Positions 14,826-21,234 of a DNA stretch of 21,234 nt are shown one piece after another. Location of the stretch: assembly GCA_002938075.1 (NCBI GenBank), contig PTLK01000011.1:1-21234 (forward strand). The letters run 5' to 3'. The stretch is from Alphaproteobacteria bacterium MarineAlpha3_Bin3. GTDB taxonomy: Bacteria; Pseudomonadota; Alphaproteobacteria; Rhodospirillales; Casp-alpha2. The translations under genes and the position numbers were made by a program. The notes under the pieces were generated by a model that saw nothing but the letters and a program-made list of their open reading frames with translations, did no database searches and had not been told where the DNA came from. Position 1 is the stretch's first letter. The number at the start of each line of letters is the position of its first letter.

Positions 14826-15971
14826 ATGGAACTCTCGGTCCTGTTTTTCCTGACCAGCGGGCTGTTTTTGGGCTGGGCCTTGGGCGCCAACGACGCCGCC
14901 AACGTCTTCGGCACCGCCGTCGGCACGCGGATGATCCGGTTTACGACGGCGGCCGTGATCTGCACCGTGTTCGTGATCCTGGGGGCGGTGATTTCCGGCG
15001 CCGGCACCACCGAGACGCTTGGCAAGCTGGGCGCCATCAACGCCCTTCCCGGCTCCTTCATGGCCGCGTTCGCCGCCGCCCTGGCCGTTTACCTGATGAC
15101 CAAGGCCGGTTTGCCGGTGTCCACCACCCAGGCCATCATTGGCGCCATCATCGGCTGGAACCTGTTCACCAACAACGCCACCGATCCGACGGCGCTGACC
15201 AAGATCCTGTCGACCTGGTTGATCTGCCCGATCCTGGCGGCCGGGTTCGCCATGGTCCTGTTCAAGGCGACGACGATGGCGCTTTCGCGGGCCAAGCTGC
15301 ACCTGATCCGCCAAGATGCCTACACCCGCCTAGGGCTTCTGTTGGCCGGCGCCTTCGGCGCCTACAGCCTGGGCGCCAACAACATCGCCAACGTCATGGG
15401 GGTGTTCGTGTCGGCGTCGCCGTTCACGGATTTTGAATTCGCCGGGCTGTTGACCTTCTCGCCCACGGAACAATTGTTCCTGCTCGGCGCCCTCGCCATC
15501 GGCTTCGGCGTCATGACCTATTCCAAACGGGTGATGATGACGGTCGGCACCGGCATCATGCCGCTGTCGCCGGTCGCCGCCTGGGTGGTGGTGGTGTCGC
15601 ACTCGTTGGTGCTGTTCCTGTTCGCCAGCCAAGGCCTGGAAAGCTTTTTGCAGTCCAACGGCCTGCCGACCATTCCCCTGGTCCCGGTCTCCAGCTCACA
15701 GGCCGTGGTCGGCGCGGTGCTCGGCATCGCCCTGCTCAAGGGCGGGCGCGGCATCCGATGGCGGGTGGTCGGCGGCATCGGCGCCGGGTGGGTGGTGACA
15801 CCCCTGATCGCAGGCGTCGTCTGTTTCATCGGCTTGTTCTTCCTGCAGAACGTGTTCGACCAAAAGGTCTATGCCGGCGGCCTCGGCAAAGCGCCGGTGG
15901 CGATATTTTCGGCCCCGGCAGGGACGGCGGTGGGTCCGGACCCCGCCCCGGCCCGGAACAAGACCTTATAA
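14826..15971 (+). CDS. pit: Inorganic phosphate transporter, PiT family
   Basis: The gene encodes 381 residues of the short PiT type. The two inverted-repeat signatures are GANDAAN at 20-26 and GANNIAN at 183-189, and each half carries about five membrane segments. PiT proteins carry phosphate, usually as a metal-phosphate complex, across the inner membrane with H+ or Na+. The second half also contains the SSSQAVVGAVLGIALLKG motif mirroring SSTTQAIIG-type sequence in the first half (STTQAIIGAIIGW). The Shine-Dalgarno sequence is weak (GGCGGGCA). It follows the DUF47 gene and is probably cotranscribed. The specific subtype and ion cannot be determined. Confidence 0.94.
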   Translation: MELSVLFFLTSGLFLGWALGANDAANVFGTAVGTRMIRFTTAAVICTVFVILGAVISGAGTTETLGKLGAINALPGSFMAAFAAALAVYLMTKAGLPVSTTQAIIGAIIGWNLFTNNATDPTALTKILSTWLICPILAAGFAMVLFKATTMALSRAKLHLIRQDAYTRLGLLLAGAFGAYSLGANNIANVMGVFVSASPFTDFEFAGLLTFSPTEQLFLLGALAIGFGVMTYSKRVMMTVGTGIMPLSPVAAWVVVVSHSLVLFLFASQGLESFLQSNGLPTIPLVPVSSSQAVVGAVLGIALLKGGRGIRWRVVGGIGAGWVVTPLIAGVVCFIGLFFLQNVFDQKVYAGGLGKAPVAIFSAPAGTAVGPDPAPARNKTL

Positions 15972-15981
15972 GCGTTGCAAA

Positions 15982-15999
15982 CTGTCATCGAAAATTCAC
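15982..15999 (+). promoter_or_regulatory. Pho-box-like sequence
   Basis: CTGTCAT (15982-15988), a 4-base spacer CGAA, then AATTCAC (15993-15999). The first half equals the canonical PhoB half-site, and the second matches it at the last four positions. The 7-4-7 spacing is correct, and it stands ahead of a phosphonate uptake operon. It is about 21 bases upstream of the best promoter-like hexamers, which is farther than in classical PhoB promoters. It is a single imperfect box, so this is suggestive only. Confidence 0.4.
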
Positions 16000-16019
16000 C
16001 CCCCGGGCGGTCGGTTCGG

Positions 16020-16049
16020 TTGCCAACATGGCTTGCGATTCAGTACAGT
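16020..16049 (+). promoter_or_regulatory. Possible sigma-70-type promoter of the phosphonate operon
   Basis: TTGCCA (16020-16025) and TACAGT (16044-16049) are separated by 18 bases, about 77 bases before the binding-protein ATG. Each hexamer is an imperfect match to its consensus. The 154-base gap holds no better pair that I can see. Confidence 0.3.
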
Positions 16050-16125
16050 AATCGTCGAAAAGGACGAAACGCCGGTTAACGATAAAAGTGTCGGGCTGGC
16101 ACCCAAAACCAGGGAGATTTGATAA

Positions 16126-17172
16126 ATGTTCACGAAATTACTGAAACGATTGACGACGGTGGCCGCCGGCGGCCTGATGGTCCTCGGCCTCGCCGCCAGC
16201 GGCGCTTTCGCCAAGACCGACCTCTTGGTCTACACCGCCATCGAAGCCGACGAACTGTCCATGTTCAAGAAGGCCTTCGAAAAGGACTATCCCGACATCA
16301 ACATCAAGTGGGTGCGCGATTCCACCGGTATCGTGACCTCGAAGCTGATGGCCGAAAAAGCCAACCCCAAGGCCGACATCGTCTGGGGCCTGGCCGCCAC
16401 CAGCCTGATGATGCTGGGCAACGAAGGCTATTTCCAGGGCTACGCGCCGAAGGGACTGAAAAAGCTCGGCAAGCTGTATTACGACCAGGCCAACAACCCA
16501 CCGCAATGGGTCGGGCAACGGGCCTGGATCGCGTCCGTCTGCTTCAACACGGTCGAAGCCGGCAAGTACAACCTGCCGCTGCCGACGTCGTGGGCCGACC
16601 TGACAAAGCCGGTCTACAAGGGCCACGTCATCATGCCGAACCCGAATTCCTCGGGCACCGGTTTCCTCGACGTGTCCAGTTGGCTTCAGTTGATGGGCGA
16701 GGATAAAGGCTGGAAATACATGGATGGCCTGCACACCAACATCGCGCGCTATACCCATTCGGGCTCCAAGCCGTGCAAACTGGCGGCGCGCGGCGAAATT
16801 CCCATCGGCATTTCCTTCGCCTATCGTGGCGCCAAGTCCAAGAACGCCGGCGCCCCGATCGAAATCATCGCCCCCATCGAAGGTATCGGCTGGGACCTGG
16901 AATCATTCGCCATCGTCAAAAACACCAAGAATCTCAAGGCCGCGCGTGCCTTGGCCGACTGGTCGGTGACGAAAAAGGCGATGTTGATCTATAACCGGGA
17001 ATACGCCGTCGTCGCCATGCCGGGAATCGCCAAGCCGGTGAAGAACTTCCCGCCGGGAATCCTGTCGAAGATGATCAAGAACGACTTCGCCTGGGCGGCC
17101 AAGAACCGCGTCCGCATCCTCAACAAGTGGCGTGATAAATACGACGCCAAGTCGGAGCCGAAGAAGAAATAA
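16126..17172 (+). CDS. Periplasmic binding protein of putative 2-aminoethylphosphonate ABC transporter
   Basis: The gene encodes 348 residues from ATG 16126 with AGGGAG at 16111-16116. A signal peptide covers residues 1-29 (basic start, hydrophobic core, cleavage after GAFA). The mature protein is an extracellular solute-binding protein (LLVYTAIEADEL at its start, ADIVWGLAATSLMML, then MPNPNSSGTGFLDVSSWL). It resembles the family linked by genome context to AEP uptake (the alternative PhnS2-T2-U2 type system, distinct from PhnSTUV). That specificity follows here from the PhnW gene at the end of the operon. Iron(III)- or other anion-binding relatives share this fold, so substrate is a strong inference rather than proof. 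Confidence 0.85.
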   Translation: MFTKLLKRLTTVAAGGLMVLGLAASGAFAKTDLLVYTAIEADELSMFKKAFEKDYPDINIKWVRDSTGIVTSKLMAEKANPKADIVWGLAATSLMMLGNEGYFQGYAPKGLKKLGKLYYDQANNPPQWVGQRAWIASVCFNTVEAGKYNLPLPTSWADLTKPVYKGHVIMPNPNSSGTGFLDVSSWLQLMGEDKGWKYMDGLHTNIARYTHSGSKPCKLAARGEIPIGISFAYRGAKSKNAGAPIEIIAPIEGIGWDLESFAIVKNTKNLKAARALADWSVTKKAMLIYNREYAVVAMPGIAKPVKNFPPGILSKMIKNDFAWAAKNRVRILNKWRDKYDAKSEPKKK

Positions 17173-17201
17173 CGCTCCCGGCGCAAGAAAGCTAAAAAGC
17201 G

Positions 17202-17240
17202 CCCCAGCCGTCCCCTTTGACCGGGCGGCTGGGGTTTGCT
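17202..17240 (+). terminator. Strong hairpin between binding-protein and ATPase genes
   Basis: CCCCAGCCG (17202-17210) pairs with CGGCTGGGG (17226-17234). The stem extends inward by a T-G and two C-G pairs, about 12 pairs in all, with a 9-base loop. It is followed by TTTGCTTTATT. It stands 29 bases after the binding-protein stop and ends 25 bases before the ATPase start. It probably acts as a partial terminator or 3' stabiliser, giving more binding protein than membrane components. Confidence 0.7.
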
Positions 17241-17265
17241 TTATTCAAGTGTTCAGGGGGAACCG

Positions 17266-18375
17266 GTGACCGGCAAAGACGCTTATCTCAAAGTCGAGAA
17301 CCTGACCAAGATGTTCGGCGACTTCACGGCGCTGGAAGACATCTCGCTCGAAGTCTTCGAAGGCGAATTCGTCTGTTTTCTGGGGCCGTCGGGCTGCGGC
17401 AAGACGACTCTGCTGCGCGCCATCGCGGGCCTCGACATCCAGACCCATGGCCGCGTCGAACAGGCCGGTAAGGATATTTCCGGACTGCCGCCCCTGGAAC
17501 GGGATTTCGGCATCGTGTTCCAGTCCTACGCGCTGTTTCCCAACCTGACGGTCCACCAGAACGTCGCCTACGGGCTGGTTAGCCGCAAGACGTCTAAGCC
17601 TGAGATCGACGCCCGGGTGGCCGAGCTTCTGGAATCGGTCGGGCTGGTGGACCAGGAAGACAAATACCCGGCCCAGCTTTCCGGCGGACAACAACAGCGC
17701 GTCGCCCTGTCCCGCGCGCTGGCGACCAAGCCGGGGCTGCTGTTGCTCGACGAGCCCTTGAGCGCCTTGGACGCCAAGGTGCGGATCAGGCTGCGCCACG
17801 AGATCAAGGCCTTGCAGCACCAATTGGGGGTGACCACGATCATGGTCACCCACGACCAGGAAGAAGCCCTGACCATGGCCGACCGCATCGTGGTCATAAA
17901 CGAAGGCGTGATCGAGCAAGTCGGCACGCCCCAAGATATCTACAGCCGCCCGGTCAATCCCTTCGTCGCCGATTTCATCGGCACCATGAATTTTCTTTCC
18001 GGCGTCGCCGGCAACCAGGCCCAAGTGCGGCTGGGCGATATCGAATTGACCACCAACAATTGTCCTGACGGAATCCAAAAAGACGACCCCATCACCGTCT
18101 GCATCCGGCCCGAGGACATAGCCACCCGGGGCGTCACGCCGGACACCGAAAACGCCGTGCCGACGGTGATTGAAACGCTGGAATTCCTGGGTTCCTTCTA
18201 CCGCGCCTCCCTGGCGGTCCAGGACGCCGGCGAGACCACGATCCGCGCCGATTTTTCCATCAATCTGGTCCGCGACCTGGACATTAAAGAAGGCCAGGAA
18301 TTCACCGTCGCCCTGCCGTCGGACCATATCCGCGTGTATGGGGAAATCTTTACCCACGCGGACGACTTGATCTGA
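17266..18375 (+). CDS. ABC transporter ATP-binding protein (putative 2-aminoethylphosphonate uptake)
   Basis: The gene encodes 369 residues from GTG 17266, preceded by AGGGGGA at 17255-17261. An in-frame TTG at 17236 lies in the terminator tail and is unlikely. Walker A GPSGCGKTT is at 40-48, the Q-loop in FQSYALFPNLT, the signature LSGGQQQR, Walker B LLLLDEPLSALD, and the H-loop VTHDQEEA. About 130 C-terminal residues form a TOBE-like regulatory domain (CIRPEDIA). It would power the permease encoded 12 bases downstream. The layout is that of the CUT1/spermidine/iron importer group, and substrate is inferred from the operon. Confidence 0.92.
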   Translation: MTGKDAYLKVENLTKMFGDFTALEDISLEVFEGEFVCFLGPSGCGKTTLLRAIAGLDIQTHGRVEQAGKDISGLPPLERDFGIVFQSYALFPNLTVHQNVAYGLVSRKTSKPEIDARVAELLESVGLVDQEDKYPAQLSGGQQQRVALSRALATKPGLLLLDEPLSALDAKVRIRLRHEIKALQHQLGVTTIMVTHDQEEALTMADRIVVINEGVIEQVGTPQDIYSRPVNPFVADFIGTMNFLSGVAGNQAQVRLGDIELTTNNCPDGIQKDDPITVCIRPEDIATRGVTPDTENAVPTVIETLEFLGSFYRASLAVQDAGETTIRADFSINLVRDLDIKEGQEFTVALPSDHIRVYGEIFTHADDLI

Positions 18376-18387
18376 CGTGGTATAACC

Positions 18388-20082
18388 ATGGCCCCCGCCG
18401 CCGCCCTTGGCATCGTCCGCCACAAGGTCAGCTCCGAAGACTGGATCATGCGCGGCATTCTGGGCGCCATCGCGCTCTATCTTCTCGTCGCCATTGTGCT
18501 GCCGCTATACGCATTGCTGTCGAAAGGATTCCAGGATAAGGACGGGAACTTCACCGGCCTGGACAATTTCACCGAATTCTTCACCACGCCGGCATTATCC
18601 CAATCCGTCGCCAACAGTCTGACCATTTCCTCGATCAGCACGGTTATCGTCGTCTCCCTGGCCTTTGTTTACGCCTATGCGCTGACCCGCTCATGCATGG
18701 CCTTTAAAAGCCTTTTCAAGGGCATCGCCCTGATCCCCATCCTGATGCCGTCGCTGCTGCCGGCTATTTCGCTGATTTTCATGTTCGGCAAACAGGGGTT
18801 CCTGACATTCATGTTGTTCGGCAATGAAATCTACGGTCCCATCGGCATCGTCATGGGCGAAGTGATCTATATCTTCCCTCATGTCTTGATGATTATCCTG
18901 ATTTCCATGTCGATGAGCGACGGGCGGCTCTATGAAGCTTCCCAATCGCTCGGCGCCGGGCCGGTGCGGACGTTCTTCACCGTCACCCTGCCCAGCATCC
19001 GCTATGGGCTGGTGTCGGCGGGCTTTGTTGCCTTTACCCTGATTATTACCGATTTCGGGGTGCCCAAGGTGGTCGGCGGGCAGTACAACGTGCTCGCCAC
19101 GGACGTCTACAAACAAGTGATCGGGCGCCAGGATTTCGAGATGGGTGCCGTAGTCTCGATGGTCTTGCTGGTGCCGGCGGTGATCGCCTTTGCCGCCGAC
19201 CGCATCATACAGCGCAAACAGGTGGCGATCTTGACGGCGCGCGCCGTTCCCTATGCGCCGACACCATCGCCCAGGTTCGACGCCATCATGACCGCGTATT
19301 GCGCGCTGGTCGGTATTGTCATCGTCGGCATCCTGAGCGTGGCGATGTTCGCGTCGTTGGTCAAGTTCTGGCCCTATAACCTGTCCCTCACCCTCGCCAA
19401 TTACGACTTCTCGCTACGCGACGGGGGGGGGGGGGATTCGTATTTCAATTCGGTAAAAATGGCCTCCTGGACGGCGGTGATCGGCACCTGCGTCATTTTC
19501 ACCGGCGCCTATCTGGTGGAAAAAAGCAAAGGCTTCCTGGCCGGGCGCGCGGCCATGCAGTTCCTCGTCATGATGCCGATGGCGGTGCCGGGGCTGTCGT
19601 TGGGGCTGGCCTATATCTTCTTTTTCAATCACCCCGGCAATCCGCTGAATTTCCTCTATCACACCTTGCCGATCCTGGTGATCTGCACCATCACCCACTT
19701 CTACACCGTCAGCCACCTGACCGCGATCACGGCGCTGAAGCAGATCGATAATGAGTTCGAATCCGTGTCGGCGTCGCTGAAGGTGCCGTTCTACAAGACC
19801 TTCTGGCGGGTCACGGTGCCGATTTGCGTGCCCGCGATCCTGGATATTTCCATGTACCTGTTCGTCAACGCCATGACCACGGTGTCGGCAGTGGTGTTCC
19901 TGTATTCGCCGGACACCGCGCTGGCCTCGGTGGCGGTGCTCAACATGGACGACGCCGGCGAACAGGCCTCGGCCGCCGCCATGGGTATTATGATCGTGCT
20001 CACCGCCGGCGGCGCGCGGCTGTTGCACGCCGTCCTGACCCGCGGCCTGGCCCGACGCACCCAGGCCTGGCGCAAGCGTTAA
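18388..20082 (+). CDS. Fused two-domain ABC permease (putative 2-aminoethylphosphonate uptake)
   Basis: The gene encodes 564 residues with about 12 membrane segments in two tandem permease domains (about residues 20-280 and 305-560). Each has an ATPase-contacting EAA-type loop: EASQSLGAGPVRTFFTVTLP from residue 183, and ESVSASLKVPFYKTFWRVTVP from residue 458. A single protein therefore replaces the usual pair of permeases, as in the family annotated as AEP permease PhnU2. ATG 18388 has no clear Shine-Dalgarno sequence. An in-frame ATG at 18448 is a shorter alternative that would still keep the first membrane segment. A run of 13 G encodes four glycines at about residues 346-349 in the loop after the first segment of the second half. 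Confidence 0.88.
   Translation: MAPAAALGIVRHKVSSEDWIMRGILGAIALYLLVAIVLPLYALLSKGFQDKDGNFTGLDNFTEFFTTPALSQSVANSLTISSISTVIVVSLAFVYAYALTRSCMAFKSLFKGIALIPILMPSLLPAISLIFMFGKQGFLTFMLFGNEIYGPIGIVMGEVIYIFPHVLMIILISMSMSDGRLYEASQSLGAGPVRTFFTVTLPSIRYGLVSAGFVAFTLIITDFGVPKVVGGQYNVLATDVYKQVIGRQDFEMGAVVSMVLLVPAVIAFAADRIIQRKQVAILTARAVPYAPTPSPRFDAIMTAYCALVGIVIVGILSVAMFASLVKFWPYNLSLTLANYDFSLRDGGGGDSYFNSVKMASWTAVIGTCVIFTGAYLVEKSKGFLAGRAAMQFLVMMPMAVPGLSLGLAYIFFFNHPGNPLNFLYHTLPILVICTITHFYTVSHLTAITALKQIDNEFESVSASLKVPFYKTFWRVTVPICVPAILDISMYLFVNAMTTVSAVVFLYSPDTALASVAVLNMDDAGEQASAAAMGIMIVLTAGGARLLHAVLTRGLARRTQAWRKR
19423..19435 (+). repeat. G13 homopolymer inside the permease gene
   Basis: Thirteen consecutive G bases encode Gly-Gly-Gly-Gly and the first base of Asp in the sequence LRDGGGGDSYFNS. 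As written the frame is intact. It is the longest homopolymer in the window, and such tracts gain or lose bases easily in replication and in sequencing. Confidence 0.95.
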
Positions 20083-20092
20083 GGAGACGGAT

Positions 20093-21226
20093 ATGGCCGC
20101 CGCCAAAGACCCCTGGCTTTTGACCCCCGGCCCCTTGACCACGTCGGCGGCGACCAAGGAGGCGATGCTGCACGATTGGGGCTCGCGCGACGCCCAGTTT
20201 ATCGAAACCAATGCCCGGGTGCTGCGCCGCCTGCTGGACATCGCCGGCGCGGCGGAAACCCATGTCTGCGTTCCGTTGCAGGGCAGCGGCACCTTTACCG
20301 TCGAGGCGGCGCTGGGCACCCTGATCCCCCCCCGAGACGGCAAAAAGGACGGCAAGGCCCTGGTGCTGATCAACGGCGCCTACGGGAAGCGCATTGCCCG
20401 AATTCTCGATTATGCCGGGCGTTCGCACATTTCCCTGGAAACCCCCGAGGACACCCCGCCCGACCTGAACGACCTGGAAGCGGCATTGAAATCGGATACG
20501 GCCATCACCCATGTTGTGGCGGTTTATTGCGAGACCACGTCGGGGATCCTCAACCCGATCGAGGACATTGCCCGGATCACCGCCGAAAACCAACGCCGCC
20601 TCATCATCGACGCCATGAGTGCCTTCGGCGCCCTGCCTTTCGACGCCTCGGCAATTCCCTTCGACGGCATGATGGCGTCGTCCAACAAATGCCTGGAGGG
20701 CGTACCAGGGATGGGTTTGGCCATCCTCCGCCGGGCGGCGCTGGAACAATGCCAGGGCAACGCCCACGCGCTGAGCCTCGACCTTTACGACCAATGGACG
20801 GCGATGGAAAAGAACGGCCAATGGCGGTTCACGCCGCCGACCCACGTGATTAACGCCTTCGATAAGGCGCTCGACCAGTTCGACGCCGAGGGCGGCGCCG
20901 AGGGCCGCCATGCGCGATACGCCGGCAACTGCAAAATCCTCGTCGACGGCATGCGGGGGCTGGGGTTCGAGACGCTGCTGGCGGACGAAGTGCAGGCGCC
21001 GATCATCGTCACCTTCAAGATGCCCGCCGATGAGAAGTTCGATTTCCAGGTTTTCTATGACGCGCTGGGTTGCCGCGGCTATGTCATCTATCCCGGCAAG
21101 CTGACCGTCGCCCCCAGTTTCCGCATCGGTTGCATCGGCCAACTGGGGGCAAGCGAAATGCAAGGCGCGCTCAAGGCGATCACCGACGTGATGAAGGAAA
21201 TGGGCGTCGAAAGCGGAAAGTCTTAG
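20093..21226 (+). CDS. phnW: 2-aminoethylphosphonate--pyruvate transaminase
   Basis: The gene encodes 377 residues from ATG 20093 with AAGGAG at 20081-20086 overlapping the permease stop. This PLP enzyme converts AEP plus pyruvate to phosphonoacetaldehyde plus alanine. It belongs to class V aminotransferases, with LLTPGPLTTS at 9-18, LQGSGTFTVEA near 62-72, NGAYGKR, the PLP-contacting Asp173 in IIDAMSAFG, and the Schiff-base Lys199 in SSNKCLEG. SLDLYDQW, YPGK and FRIGCIGQ near the end also fit PhnW. The length is typical. It closes the transporter operon as seen. The C-P-cleaving enzyme is not in the window, and only eight bases remain after the stop. Confidence 0.93.
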   Translation: MAAAKDPWLLTPGPLTTSAATKEAMLHDWGSRDAQFIETNARVLRRLLDIAGAAETHVCVPLQGSGTFTVEAALGTLIPPRDGKKDGKALVLINGAYGKRIARILDYAGRSHISLETPEDTPPDLNDLEAALKSDTAITHVVAVYCETTSGILNPIEDIARITAENQRRLIIDAMSAFGALPFDASAIPFDGMMASSNKCLEGVPGMGLAILRRAALEQCQGNAHALSLDLYDQWTAMEKNGQWRFTPPTHVINAFDKALDQFDAEGGAEGRHARYAGNCKILVDGMRGLGFETLLADEVQAPIIVTFKMPADEKFDFQVFYDALGCRGYVIYPGKLTVAPSFRIGCIGQLGASEMQGALKAITDVMKEMGVESGKS

Positions 21227-21234
21227 AAAACACC

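Noticed and set aside
17245..18423. Long open frame of 392 codons on the - strand opposite the ABC ATPase
   Set aside because: It mirrors a gene with clear ABC motifs. High G+C codon use leaves antisense frames open, and its translation is His/Gln/Gly/Val-rich with no recognisable domain.
20000..21163. Open frame of 387 codons on the - strand opposite phnW
   Set aside because: Antisense shadow of a well-supported PLP enzyme, with no plausible domain or ribosome binding site.
1..21234. CRISPR arrays, tRNA or rRNA genes
   Set aside because: No regularly spaced direct repeats and no recognisable tRNA or rRNA sequence were seen on either strand.

Overview
The window looks like one contiguous chromosomal segment of a G+C-rich alphaproteobacterium, most likely in or near Rhodospirillales. 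Three things point there: the order rpsF-rpsR-DUF2232-rplI followed by dnaB-alr, the radA-cvpA-purF block, and the sequence character of the proteins. The taxonomic call is inference, because no 16S rRNA or tRNA gene is present. All supported genes are on the + strand.

Layout. (1) 1-2440: ribosomal protein block, with the bS6 tail, bS18, a DUF2232 membrane protein, and bL9 with a long acidic tail. (2) 2441-3859: a leader with competing hairpins, then a cyclopropane-fatty-acyl-phospholipid synthase gene broken by two in-frame TAA codons and one frameshift. (3) 3960-6680: dnaB and alr. (4) 6684-9447: the most unusual part. The first ~26 codons of an MlaE-like lipid ABC permease run into foreign-looking, lower-G+C DNA carrying a complete 829-residue MMPL/RND transporter. 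This is followed directly by the last ~31 codons of an MlaF-like ATPase. A lipid ABC transporter pair thus appears to have been replaced by an unrelated hydrophobic-substrate transporter. A chimeric assembly must be excluded. (5) 9462-13923: radA, cvpA and purF, with overlapping ends, then a short-chain dehydrogenase and an intrinsic terminator. (6) 14128-15971: a DUF47 (PhoU-like) protein and a PiT phosphate transporter. (7) 15972-21226: a 2-aminoethylphosphonate (AEP) module: periplasmic binding protein, terminator/attenuator hairpin, ATPase, fused two-domain permease and the transaminase PhnW. A Pho-box-like sequence lies in front of it.

How the genes work together. Regions 1, 3 and 5 are housekeeping (translation, replication, cell wall D-alanine, recombination, purine synthesis). 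Regions 6 and 7 form a phosphorus-acquisition neighbourhood: PiT brings in phosphate, while the ABC system imports AEP and PhnW converts it to phosphonoacetaldehyde. The enzyme that would cleave the C-P bond (PhnX, or PhnY plus PhnA) is not in the window and may lie beyond its right end. Regions 2 and 4 are the sites of change: a membrane-lipid-modifying enzyme is lost, and a lipid-transport locus is apparently exchanged for another transporter.
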